From Angiostrongylus vasorum (Eukaryota; Nematoda; Chromadorea; Rhabditida; Metastrongylidae): 64,000 nt of DNA. How positions within the stretch are numbered: the first letter of the stretch is position 1; every line of letters starts with the position of its first letter. The notes below the pieces were generated by a model. The model worked only from the letters and a program-made list of their open reading frames with translations, was not told the DNA's origin and made no database searches. Positions 11,063-23,300 of this stretch are shown piece after piece. Both the position numbers and the translations under genes were made by a program. The DNA lies in contig JADANN010000269.1 of assembly GCA_018806985.1 (NCBI GenBank), positions 248,001-312,000 of the forward strand. Direction: 5' to 3'.

Positions 11063-12780
11063 TACACCTGCTTATGAAGGGGAGCTACTTTAGGATTTAA
11101 TCCAAGAACGAATTGGATTTACTTTGAGCAAATATTTATTGTTCATCACATTTAGAAACCACACATGAGAGGCATTATCACAGTTCTGTCATACAACATC
11201 GTTGTTGCATTTTATCATTGACAAAATGATAATTTATTCAAACCACCACATTTCACCCTATTCCACATCTGCAACTTCTATTATCAACACCGAATCGTTG
11301 GTAATAGTTTTATTTGAAAAATCTTGAAAGCCATACACTGAAAGTGAACTTCTCTCGTTCCTACCCGTCTTATCCACAAAGCTCTACAAATTTAAAGAAA
11401 AACCGTTGCAGAAGAAAAAATTACAACAGGGTTCCCCCTACATTATCTGAAAGGCTAGTTTGTAGTAATTCGTTAGTAAATGAGGACCATAGAAACTATT
11501 CGGTGTGTGCAATGTAAATGGGGAGCTTCTTGTACTTGCTAAGATGTAAACTACACTTTCCCAGGTTTTTTTAACCAAATGCAAGCAAAATAGTGAGATG
11601 GAACCATTCTGGTTAATTACGAAGTGCATAAAATACTTAGCTGATGTAGAGCTTAACGCATTTGATTCAATACCTAGACGTTTTTAACGAGCGCTGGAAA
11701 GAGCTACAATTACCGCCAGAACAATTGTGGGATTTACCACCATCAGACTTCTTGTCGCCAATAGTTCAATTCTATGCCGTGGTATTCTTGGCTGTCGAAG
11801 TGTCGAATTACGATGTATGTCAAAACGTCCATTCTCCACCAAGGTTGCCCGCTCATTCCGGGAAAGAAGTTGGACATCGTTGCTAGAAACCAATTAAGCC
11901 AAGAGTAAGCCAACAGGAGGAACAGTCTCTGTTCAGAAAGCTGACATGTGACAAGAAAGCCATAACGAAAACCATGGAGCAACTTGGGAAAACGTTTAAG
12001 GAGCCTCTATGAAGAACTTTTCTTTTACCAATTTTCATTCACGTAATCAAATCGCCTTTGTTCTCCACCTCTTATTACTAATTCGAGCAACTCTAACACT
12101 TTATTTTTAGCATGAGTTGTTTTAAATAGTAGATTACCGATTTCGCATATGCCGAAGTCTGCCATCAATTGGATGTTTATTTAGGATATCAGTGATATTA
12201 TGGTAGCTCAACAAAGCAGAAGTAAATATCATTTGCATCCTTCTACTTGCGATGTGATGACATCCAACGTCTCAACTATACCGTCAACGGGTGGGTGGTC
12301 TCGTTCTTTCACCGTCATATTGCACCGCTCAAACTTTATGGCAAAGAATAATACCAGGCCCACTTTCGCTACTACTAATAAGGTCATATCACGCCACCTT
12401 GACCTTCTACTGACCTCCTCTGTGTCGCTATGACGTGCGGGATGTGGCGTGAAGCGACGATTACTAGAGATTTGCAGTGCCCACTAGTACGGGCAAATTG
12501 TGCTCACCATCTTATGTTTTTTTGTACGAAACATTGAAAATCCGATATTGTATCAACAATTCAAGCCTTCACGATTGCAAGAAGCCGTGTAGCAAAATAG
12601 TTAAAGTCCTTCTGTGTCATGTGGATACCGGTTTGAGCTCGGTCCTCGGTTAACTAAGTCACATGCCCTCTGATCGTTAACCCACTCGAAGTTATGTGGT
12701 CCTGTGTGTGTATTTTCCATACGGATGTCCTCGTAACATTTTCCAAAATCCGGCTTTGAGTTTTCAATGTCGCTCGTTGG
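11063..12780. other. No recognised gene
   Basis: ORFs up to 79 residues on both strands (for example + 11662-11886). No family, repeat or splice chain was recognised. Confidence 0.45.
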
Positions 12781-12985
12781 GTGCATGTAATGCTGTGGTT
12801 AGAGGTGTTCCGTAATGCGGCTCCCAAAGCTTTCCATCATTCCGAAGCCGGGAAATTGGTACCAGACTTGCCTGCAGAATGTAAAATAGTGGTTTCGTAC
12901 ATCGGTGGCCCAAAGCAAGTCATAGCAAAATCCAGATATCCCTTTGATTATCCTTATGATACTTAATGAAGCTAAAATCATTCCT
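12781..12985 (+). repeat. SINE A, decayed
   Basis: Head TGCTGTGGTTAGAGGTG followed by the body motif AAATTGGTACCAGACTTGCC and TACATCGGTGGCCC; the 3' part fades after 12.97 kb. Confidence 0.6.
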
Positions 12986-13407
12986 AGGTAAAATTTTGAA
13001 GGTTATCGTGTTAGAATTCTGTCAACTATTCTAGCCCATTACGATTTCCATACCTGTAGGTCAGAATCACCAAAATGTACCGTGTAAATGTGCAAAAATC
13101 TTATAGGTGATAGTTTACACATTGCTGAATGCCCATGTAAATTTAAAAATTACGCCACAGTTCCTAAAAACGACTGCTACGGCTGTGGAGAGAACACAAC
13201 CTGAAGCTTCATGAATTTTTCACCGTTGTTTTACTGACGATACGAGTTCATTTATTCCTCAGTTTAATATTGGTGCATGCATATTGATGTTTCTTATTCT
13301 CTTCCATATGGAGACTTGCGCAACTGAACAAGTAGTGAAGCAATTTGTGTTGCATGATGTTTCTATCTTGTTTATTATTACCAGCATAGAGAAAGATGCG
13401 ATTTCAG

Positions 13408-13538
13408 TTTGTCCTGAGCCGTCGGTGACGAACTACACCCTTTCATGGAATCTTGAGAAAGAGCTGGCATTTTATTACAATTATTCAGCAATGGTGATGC
13501 GTCTGGTCATAAATCGAGTTGATGATTATACCATTGAG
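13408..13538 (+). CDS. Candidate N-terminal extracellular exon of the prominin-like gene
   Basis: An ATTTCAG acceptor opens a frame reading CPEPSVTNYTLSW, then ELAFYYNYSAMV and NRVDDYTIE, and ends at GAG|gtgcaa in phase 0. Two N-glycosylation sequons (NYT, NYS) fit an extracellular segment. The same frame stays open upstream to a Met at 13284 (MMFLILFHMETC), which could be a signal peptide with no intron, but that stretch is less exon-like. Assignment to this gene rests on the matching phase of the next exon. Confidence 0.45.
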
Positions 13539-14281
13539 GTGCAATAGGCAATAATTTTTATACATTTAGTCGAATTGAAAGTGTTTCTTTTAAACTGTGC
13601 GACAAAGGTGAGCATTAGCTACAGGCTTTTGAAGAGTTCACTTCTTCCTTACCGCGTTAGTTAAAGTCTTTGTTGCATTCCAAGAGTTAAATCCATCTTG
13701 TCAGCTTTAGCGATTTTTTTCGAAAACGTCAGCTGTCCACGCTGTGGTGGATCTTCCACTGGAAAGGCACCGGTTTAGGAATTTAAACAACAAAAACGTT
13801 ATAACGGTCAAAACAATGAAATTTCCAATTTTATCTTAGCGAATAATTTAGAGTGCGGAGCATTGGTTAGAGATCGCAAGCAATCACCCGTACTCTTCTG
13901 TTCGACCAGGTATACAGGGCAAATCAAGTCTTCATTCCTTCGAGATCGGCAAAATATAGTCAGAGTTCTCTGAAAGGATAAAAAATACGGACTCGATACA
14001 TCGGAAGGCATTTTAAGCCCATGTATAGGCAAAAGTCGATTTCTCTAACCTTTACATGGCTTAACAGAGTCTGCGGATCATGATGTGCTGGTTGGCCAGT
14101 GGAATATAGGGGTAGTAGTTGGTCGGATTTGCCCTCTGTTCGCCAAGTGTAGGTGGAAATGCTCGACTTTGTATGAGTTCGCCAAACTGCAGTTTTTCCG
14201 TTACTGCCATGAACAACCTCGAGTTTGGGTTACAACAGTTTATAGCAGTATTAATAATACACATAAAATACAGTAATAACA

Positions 14282-14313
<32 letters not shown>

Positions 14314-17300
14314 TGCACACATTGTCTACACAAGCTACACATAGGTTTATACAAAAAGTTCACGTAAAAGAGATGGAGTAGCTTGTACGAAGGCTTTCAC
14401 AGAAAGTATATGTAGAAACAGCACAAAAGCTTATACAGTATGAATGGGTAGATTTAAGATAATTACAAGTAAATGGGGCGCGTGTGGCGCAGTGGTTGGA
14501 GGAGTCCTGCAACACACGTGGAATCGGTCCCCCACGCCGTGGCCCACCAATCCTTCCATCCCTCCGGGGTCGGCGAATTGGTACCAGACTTGTCTGGGAG
14601 GACAGCAGCACTGACTCGATACATCGGTAGGCCACTGGCGAGTCACTGTAATGGCCAGATATGCATTTAATCACCTCCTACGATGCTTAATGGAGTCGAA
14701 TGCACGGCGTATCCCTCTGAGATTGTTCAACTCCAAGAGCTTTTTTTTTCACAAGCAGATGGTTAGTGTAAGAAACATGCGCTATTATAGAGAATAACCC
14801 TTTAGTGAACAGTAAAATGACGTTTTGCCTATTTACCTTGTCTTTGCACACTTACTGCTTTTTCCAAACTATCCTTTTTAGCGAGTAGCGACGGTGTTCA
14901 GAAATCCTGAAGAGGCATCGCAACTGATACTAGAGGACGTAATGCGTAATGTTCGTACATTTCCATTAATCGTCCTTTAAGAAAAAAATAGAAATTGGGG
15001 AAAAAGGACTCGAGACATTATTCAGTGATAAGCTCCTTGAGAATAAGGAACAATGAGGCGTAGAACAGGTTTTTAAAAAACAATTTTATAAGGACTCAAT
15101 GGTTTTGAAGGTGAAACAACACCATCGAAATCATTTAAAGTTGCTTCGTGTACACAGCCAATATTGCCGTTTGAGAAATGACAGTGCTACTTTTTTGCGG
15201 ATTCCTTCGCTGCCACTGTTCTTCGTAATATTTGGGAAAGTCCTGATGCCAGTAGCCCGCCATCCTAATATTGACGCTGACACTGAATCCATAAAATGAA
15301 AGTAATTAAGATCGTGAAGCTGAATTAAGAAAACCACAGTGATGCTGAGATATTCGCAAAACTCCGGACCTTAGGGTGTCATCGGTGACGAACGCGCTAT
15401 TGTTCCTTCGACTAACGCGTTCACCACGATACCATGTGGGTCCATCGTTTCGCCGGTCTCTCAGCTAGTTCTATCGATCAGATCGACCACATGCAAGTTC
15501 ACCTGGTAGTTAACTCTCTGTCGGGTTTCGCTTCATTCGTGGAAGAAAACCACTCAGGAAGTAAACTTTCCTTCTATCCAAAGTTGTAGACAAACGCCTG
15601 TTAAGGAGGACATGCCCGCTCATCAGTGCGACTTTTTCACAATTCCTTTCTATCCTAAGAGTATCAGACGAAAAACCGTTCTACTAAGCCGCTCAGTTCT
15701 TCATAAAATGGGTTATTTAGGTGCATAAATATGCAACAGGAAGTAGAAAAATGTGTTTGTACTGCCTAAATTAGTTACCTGTTGCTGTATATCCCTGTTA
15801 ATAAACTTTGCAAGCTTCTTTAGCTTAAGTATTTCAGCATTATATTATAGCCGTTGTTTTTTTGCTGCATTGTCATATCGTTCATCTCATTCGTGTCATG
15901 CATTATGGCCTTCTTTTTTAGCGGCATCTGTGGCAGTAAAGTGGGCATTCTTACACATTTTACGACTTTTCTTTCAGCTTCTTTTTCACCTTAACATTCT
16001 TTAAAGAAATGAAATGATTTTGGAATTGAAAACGTGTGGCATCATCCTTGTCGCCATAGCCAACGTCTGTTCCGTTTGTTTCGAACTTGTGGGTTCCCAG
16101 CTGATTCATTTCACTGATGCCGAGTTGTCGGCCGTGTGAAGACTGATTTTCGACCGTGATCACACTTGAATTTTCAGTAGACGCCTAAAAACCTACTTAA
16201 CCTTCAAATAGCTGTCCCTTTTAAAAAACCACGGCTCCAGCAGTGCAACAGTAGAAAAAGCACTAGTAGAAATTTCTGGACTTGTTTGACTTGGTAGAAC
16301 AACCCTTATGCAGTGTGAGCCGAAGTGTAAGGAGTGCATAGCTACTTGACACTTACATAAAAATTCCCACATTTTCAACAGAGCACTGCCCTGTTCTTGA
16401 TGAAACGACAGAAATTCACTACAGTTATTTCTGCAGTTACTCCCATTTCGGTAGATTTAATTCATTTTTGGCCCTGCAAAGATTGTACAAACAGAGAAAC
16501 TACTCGGTTGAACATCTCTATAACGTAGTTGAAAAAAATTCTAATTCCAGATTCCAATCAAATTGTGTGAACATCAACCGTATTACTCGTGCGCGGAAAG
16601 CTCAGTGGTTAGAGATACTGCGCAATATACATGTCTCCACATTAAAGCAAATGCAGCATCCCTCCCATCCATAAGCGTAACGACCGTTTGTGGTGACGAT
16701 GACTTGGAAACGCTCTAGTGGAGCAATCCCATGATTCCAGGAAGAATCATCCCAGCTAGCGTTCGCCATCATACATGAAGAATCCAAGGTCTCAAATTGG
16801 GAAAGCCGAATCCATGCGCCAACTCAAAGAGCTTCTGGATGAAAGGCGAAGGAAGAATGTCTTGAAATTCAAGCAGTATATAAATGCAGGTCATAAAAGG
16901 CAAAGGATAAAGCTTTCGGCGTTGATCATCCCTGAGACATGCGACATGCATTCGACTTCATTAAACATCGTTTGGAGGTGATTGAAGCATATCTGGTCTT
17001 TACAATAACTCGCGGTGACTTATCAATGTATCGAGCCAGTGCTGCTATCCTACCGGACAAGCCTCGTACCAATTTGCCGACCCCGGAAGGATGGAAGGCT
17101 TGGTGGGCCACGGGCATGGGGATCCATTCTGCGTGTGTATTGCAGGGCGCCTCCGACCACTGCGTCATGTGCGTCCTCTGCAAGTCGTACAAGCAGAAAA
17201 AAAACTTGAGCAACCTTCTGACTTGTCTACTTAGACGTGGTGCAGTCTCGTTTTATGTGAGTAATTCTATGCCACCTTCCAAAGAATGTAGCATCCAAGT

Positions 17301-20300
17301 CTTCAAATCTATTAAAACTATTCGAGAGATTTAAGGATATCTACGACTGAGCAGCTGTTGGTTTCCCTTTTTTTTACTGTCGATAATACTTTTCGACTTT
17401 TTAGAAAAATGCCTGGCACTGAGACAATCACGTGTGCCATTATATCGTTTGCTTTCTGCCTAATGATGGCGTCAATTGGTACATATCTATTCGCAAGTAG
17501 CGTCGGAAATATTAAAAAATGGTTTAATAATGCTACCAAGTCAGCTGAACAGATCATCAACTGGTAAGGCAAAGTCTAAATAGTAAGTTTGAATGTGAAG
17601 GAAGCACAAGAATTTGGCATTAAATAAGGGATAAAGCTCTGGGCTTTGATCAATCCCCTGAGGAATGCGCCATGCATTCAACTTCACTGAGCATCGTTTG
17701 AAGGTGACTGAATGCATACCTGGCCTTTACAATGACTCGCGGTGGCCTTCTGATGTACCGAGCCAGTGTTGCTACCCTCCCAGACCAGTCTGGTAGTTAT
17801 TTGGCGACCCCGGAGGGATGGAAGGCTTGTTGAGCCATGGGTACGGGGATCGATCTCATCTGTGTGTCGCAGGGCTTCTTCGATCACTGCGCCACACGTG
17901 CCCTTCGAATTCACCATAGTACAATGAAATAGAAGGCAATCAGTCAGTAATTTGTTCGGTGATACGAAATCTTTTAGCACCAATGGCTCTTCAAACGCGG
18001 TTTGAAGAATCTGAGTTAGGATTCACTTCTTTGTTTGCAAACCGATGAAGCACTAGTCATTTGTTAAATGTTTATCTGCAGACATCAGCAGTTTTCTGTC
18101 CGAGTTCACCACAAATCTTCACTGTAATTTTAACAACGGAGAGAAGACATTACGACAAGATGTGGCACAATTTATGTTAAACATTAGAAATCTGGTGACC
18201 ATCCTTTTGGAGAGGATTGATTCAGAAGGAATTACTCAGGTAATTTTTATGAGAAGTAGTTCCGGTTTTCCATCTATGATTTTCATGGGAATGAAACTAT
18301 AGGTAGAACTTGTTGCCTTTCTTTCAGATCTTTTTGCTAGAAGAGCGTTGTCTGCGCCATCTTAACATCATGAATGCTTTACTATCAACCAGCGCAACAT
18401 CATCTTCTGTGTCCAGTTCTCTCGACAACATCACGAACACTCTAGTAAGTTTTCGAACGCCATTAAGGAATGAGCTGATTTGCCATAACAGTGGACTGTT
18501 CTCGGCGCCGAGCTGTTTCGTATATAGGAAGGTTAAAAAGAATGCCCTCGGCGTTAATCAAATTTTATACGAATCCACCACAAGCTATTGACCTCACAAA
18601 GCTTTGTAGAGGTGGTCGAATGCCTGTTTAGTCTTTCCAGTGACTTTTTGGGAGCCTACCCATATTAAGTCAGCGATTTTATATTGCCAGATATGTTTCA
18701 TATAAGCACGTTGATCTTGACAGTACGGAAAGGTTTGGTTGCCCCGAAGCTAGGATGGATGCCGATCAAGCAATGACCCCGTGTGCATTGCAACGCATCT
18801 CTATGCACTGCGCCACTCGCTCTTCACCTTACTACAGATGACGGGAGTATTCTTAACATTTAGTGTTACCTAAGCTACTGTGAAAAAGCTGTTTAAAACT
18901 CATTGGTGTGTAGTTGATATTGTTATCACCATAGATCAACCACCTCCATCCTTTCACAACATTCAAGTTCACTTCTATCTATGCCTATTCCTGGCTTCAT
19001 TGCCATTATCAAGCTGGGGGGCAGGATCGTCCCTTAAACGTTTTCACGACTTTTCATCTGTTTTTTTTCCCTCATTATTTTTTGCATTGCACCTTATTTT
19101 ATGCAAACATAACATTCTTCTGGAATTTGTAGATGAAAGCGATAGAAATGAAACCAATGCACAGTTCGTTGAATGATACTCGCGAGGAACTGATTCTACT
19201 TGAAGACGATGTATGTGAATTCTCAAGCTCTTCCATGAACTGTTGATTCATGTTGACAAAGGAAATCTGCTTTTAGATTAACGCATCAATGAATCAGATG
19301 GTTCTTCAAGAAAATGCAATATTATCAGAACTGTCCACGTACAAAGACATAATGGATAATGTAAGTGTTCCGGAGAAGAGGTTCACTAGGTTAAATCACG
19401 CTGTAGGCCGTTCTGACGGATGACTAACAAGCGTTACGCGGTATTACAAAGCTGCTGGATCTATGCTTTGTTGGATGGCCAGAGCTCTCATCCCACGTAG
19501 TACATAGTAGAGCATTTGATCATCGGAAAGTTCAAAGAGTGATATGACCATTTTCAATACCTTTTCGGCAAAGAACCTACTTTAAGCCATTGAGAGCACC
19601 CTTTCGGAATTTGTGGCGTCATGGTAAAATTGAAAGGCAGTAGACTAAAATTTTTGCTTCTTACTCCGTGGCTAATAGTTCGATGTTTGGAAGTATAGGT
19701 ATGACAGTTACTAGCTTTCCTTTTTTACCTCGTGTTGCTCTCAGGGGACCTTTGTAGCAATTTATCTCAAGACTTGCTTTCACAGACTATCAGATTAACT
19801 GAAAACGGTAAGAAAGGGACAAGAAGGCCAACAGCTAAAACCCTGTAACCTGATGATACAAAGAATCCAACATAATTGCCTATCCAAGCAGATAGTTGGA
19901 CTGTTTGAGAGAACATTGGCGTCGTCAACCTTATAGAGCTTGTCAAGGATAGAATAAAATAAATGATTTGAATTAATACGATACAAATCCATGACAATAT
20001 GGACAAGTCAAAAATTTTACTTTTGCCGACTGCATCCGTCTCCAAACAAATGGAAAGAGACTTTCGTTGGCCTGAAGTGATGCATTAAGCCACGACCAGG
20101 ATGTTGAGCAGCTACAGCTCGTTACATTTCATAACACGCTTTTTCTAGATAACGATATATGACGAAACTATCACATTTGATTTCCAACACCGATTTTCTA
20201 TTAACCTCGGCTTTGATCTGATATTTTACTATTCTTACAGAGCAAAAAACAAGGTGTTAATTTACTCTCCATTATTAGAAAACTGCCGTTTGGTAGATTT

Positions 20301-23300
20301 TGTCCTCTGCAGAGCCTTGAAAGGTCAAGTTAACTGAAATCTACTCAGCCAAACACCTCCATAACCAAACAGAGAAAATACTAAACCGAGATTTCAAGCA
20401 TATTGAGCAGAAAATAATTTCCTCGCACAATCACTGCTTCCTATGAGTCTTCCACTGAGTATTTCACGGGGTGACCAACCGAATAGGGTTCACATGGGAG
20501 CTCAGTGTGCCTTGTTTACATCAAAAGAGCAGTCTTAAATTTCGGGTGGGCTCACGTATGATAACGAAGTATTCATCCCTGCGTTTCATTTTTTGGATGT
20601 CCAAAACGCTTCGAGAGTTTTGTGCTCTAAAGTTTCCGTTTCATGCGCGGGGATGGTAACCTCTAACTCAAAATCTTCTCCGTTATGTATGTGTCCTATG
20701 TGCGCCTTGTGGATTGTTTGGTTACAATTTGAATTTGCCGACAAAGTATTCTTTTACACTGACGCATAGTGTTCCACTCGGTTGGCCAAAGTATTCGTCC
20801 TCACTGGCTTTAAAGTGGATCAGATAAACCTTACCCGAACTCATGCGATCATGGTCTCTACTGTTAGGGTATACTAGGCAAATTTGCGCTGTACACAGAT
20901 GGTCATACACATAGTTGCGAACTAGCTGGCGACTTACAATGATCGGTGGTATTTCTATCACTGTTATCCGATTTTCTTGACCAGCTGTTCTTCAGCAACA
21001 CTTGGTAGTTATCCAACAATTTGTATCTGCACTTACTTCATTTGAAATAAAGGGCTGGATTAGCGGGACCTTATTATCGTTTGTTGAATTTTCCCCTACA
21101 CCTATTCGGAGGAGGTAGTTTCGTAGCCACTGGGAATGTATTTGCCGAGCCAATTTCAGGAATTCCTTTTTTTTCTTCTTGTGCACCACTGGAGGCTGTT
21201 CGAAGCATGTCTCTTCCAAGCGCCCTTTTCTTTGCTTACAACTCTGGCCATTTCATTTGTGTCTAAAGTTTAAAGCACCAATAGACGACCTGTAGCCATT
21301 ACTCTACTGTCGATATATAGATAATTGTTTGGCATTTGCTCCACACAAGAGAAATTGAACAAATGTTTCTGGTTATTGAATGAACAGTCAAAGTACATTA
21401 AGTTTACCAGAGGAAAACCGAAAGAAAGCTAGCTTCCGTTCATGAGCGTTCAAATTATCTTATCCGAAAACACCCACATCATGAAGTGATACCGAAAGCG
21501 AAGCAATAAAAAACAGAGCTGTTCATTACCTCTCCTCTCACGCCTTACGCATAAAAAGGGCGTTTTTTAGGAAACATCCTTCGAACAGCATTCAGTGTGT
21601 GTACAGGAAGAGTTCCTGAAAGTGGCGTGACAAATAGCCATTTCCAAAGTCTACGAGACTATGGTTCCTCGGGATAAGTTTGGAGTAAAGAAAAAAGCCT
21701 CTAGGCTATATCTCCACCCTTCATTTCAAAAGAAATAACGGCAGCTATAACACGCCGCTTAGGGAAGGGCGGTTCGGAAAAAAGGGATTGGAGCACCACC
21801 ACGCATTATTACACGCCAGCTAGTTGGCAACTGCCTGCATGGTCGTCTGTGTGCATTGCAAAAATTGCATAAAATGCCCTATCGGTGGAAACGATGGTAG
21901 CAGAAGTTCGGATACAGTCTATCTAATCTCTTGTAAAACATGCAGGGACGAACACATCGGCGAAAATTGCCTTGTGCCCGCATGAAAGAACAAGTCTGTA
22001 AATTTAAACTGTAACCAAACACTCTACTAGGCACGCATTGGACGCAGAGAGATAACGGCGAAGATTTTCAGTCAGAACTTACTATCGTTGCACAGAAAAC
22101 GAAAACACGTGCGCTCAAAGCTCTTGAAGACTTCTGGATAATTTGTAAGAATTCAGAAGTGATTCGCAAAGAGGACTGCCTCGTTATCATGGGTAATCTC
22201 ACACTTTATTTAAGGCTGATTTTCTAATGTGAGAGAGGCTCATTGCACTTACATGTGAACTTTGTACGGTTCGCCTCCACTCGAAATGCTCTGTGGAAGA
22301 CTCATAGGATGTGGTGAGTGTGCGAAGAATTTTCGATGCGATTAAAATCTTTGTTTAGTATCTTCTCTGCTTTGCTTATAGAGGTGTTTGCCTGGGTAGA
22401 TTCCGGTTAACCTGACCTTTCGAGGCTCTGAGGAGAGCGATATCCACCGAAACGGGAGCGTTTCTAATAATAAAGGATAAAGTAACACTTTATTTTTGCT
22501 CAAGATGAATATAGTGAACGATCATATGGGGCATTATTGGTATTGCTCTTACTCTTATTCTTAATTGACTTATCTGCCTGTTCCGAATTTGCATATTGTG
22601 AGATCCCAGAACTCGACATCTGTCTCCTGATTTGCGTGTGGATTCACCACTTAACGATTCCTTCTTTGTGAATGTCGTTCAATGCTGATAGAATAAATTT
22701 CTCCCTTGAACCTTGCAGTAGTTGTGAAAGTTGCTCCCAGCTTTTCACCACGAACATTCGCTGGATTTGTGAATAGGAAATCGAATGTGACATAAGAGGT
22801 TTATTCTCGAGAAGTAGCTTCTTTTGTGGCGAAATTTGAAGACCCGTTCTGGGCATGGACGAGTTTTCTGGGATGGTTCGGTCTCTGTTCACAGAAATCG
22901 CTTACTTCTTCGTTCTTTGTCATTCATGCCAATCGTTTTTGAATTTTTTTCAACATGTCGAGTTCAGATTGTGAAAGCATTTGATGCACAACTGAGCGAA
23001 TACCAAATGATTCTGCTTGATTTCACGAGAAGAAATGTACGTAAACATTTTTGTCGTCCATAACGAAAGGGCTTCTATACAAACAAAAAATTATCGATGC
23101 CAAGTGGTTTTGCAGGATTATATTGAAGAGTCAACGAAATATATTCCAATCGTTCTTGTGCTTCCATTGATTCTTGTCATTCTGTCCGTTATCGGATTGA
23201 TGTTTTTTGTTTTTTAAGGTAAGTATAATAAACAATGAAGAACTTAATAACTACTAAAAAAATGTCAGAAGTTGGTTATACTGCAGTCCATCCTCCGTCG

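Noticed and set aside
14475..14540. Possible tRNA genes at the many GTGTGGCGCAGTGGTTGGAG stretches
   Set aside because: They recur with the same body and tail across the window, lack a proper acceptor stem and anticodon arm, and are the heads of SINE A.
15753..16004. Hydrophobic 83-residue ORF as the missing TM1 exon of the prominin-like gene
   Set aside because: The same sequence recurs at 41.57 kb as repeat family D, and there are no fitting splice sites or phase.
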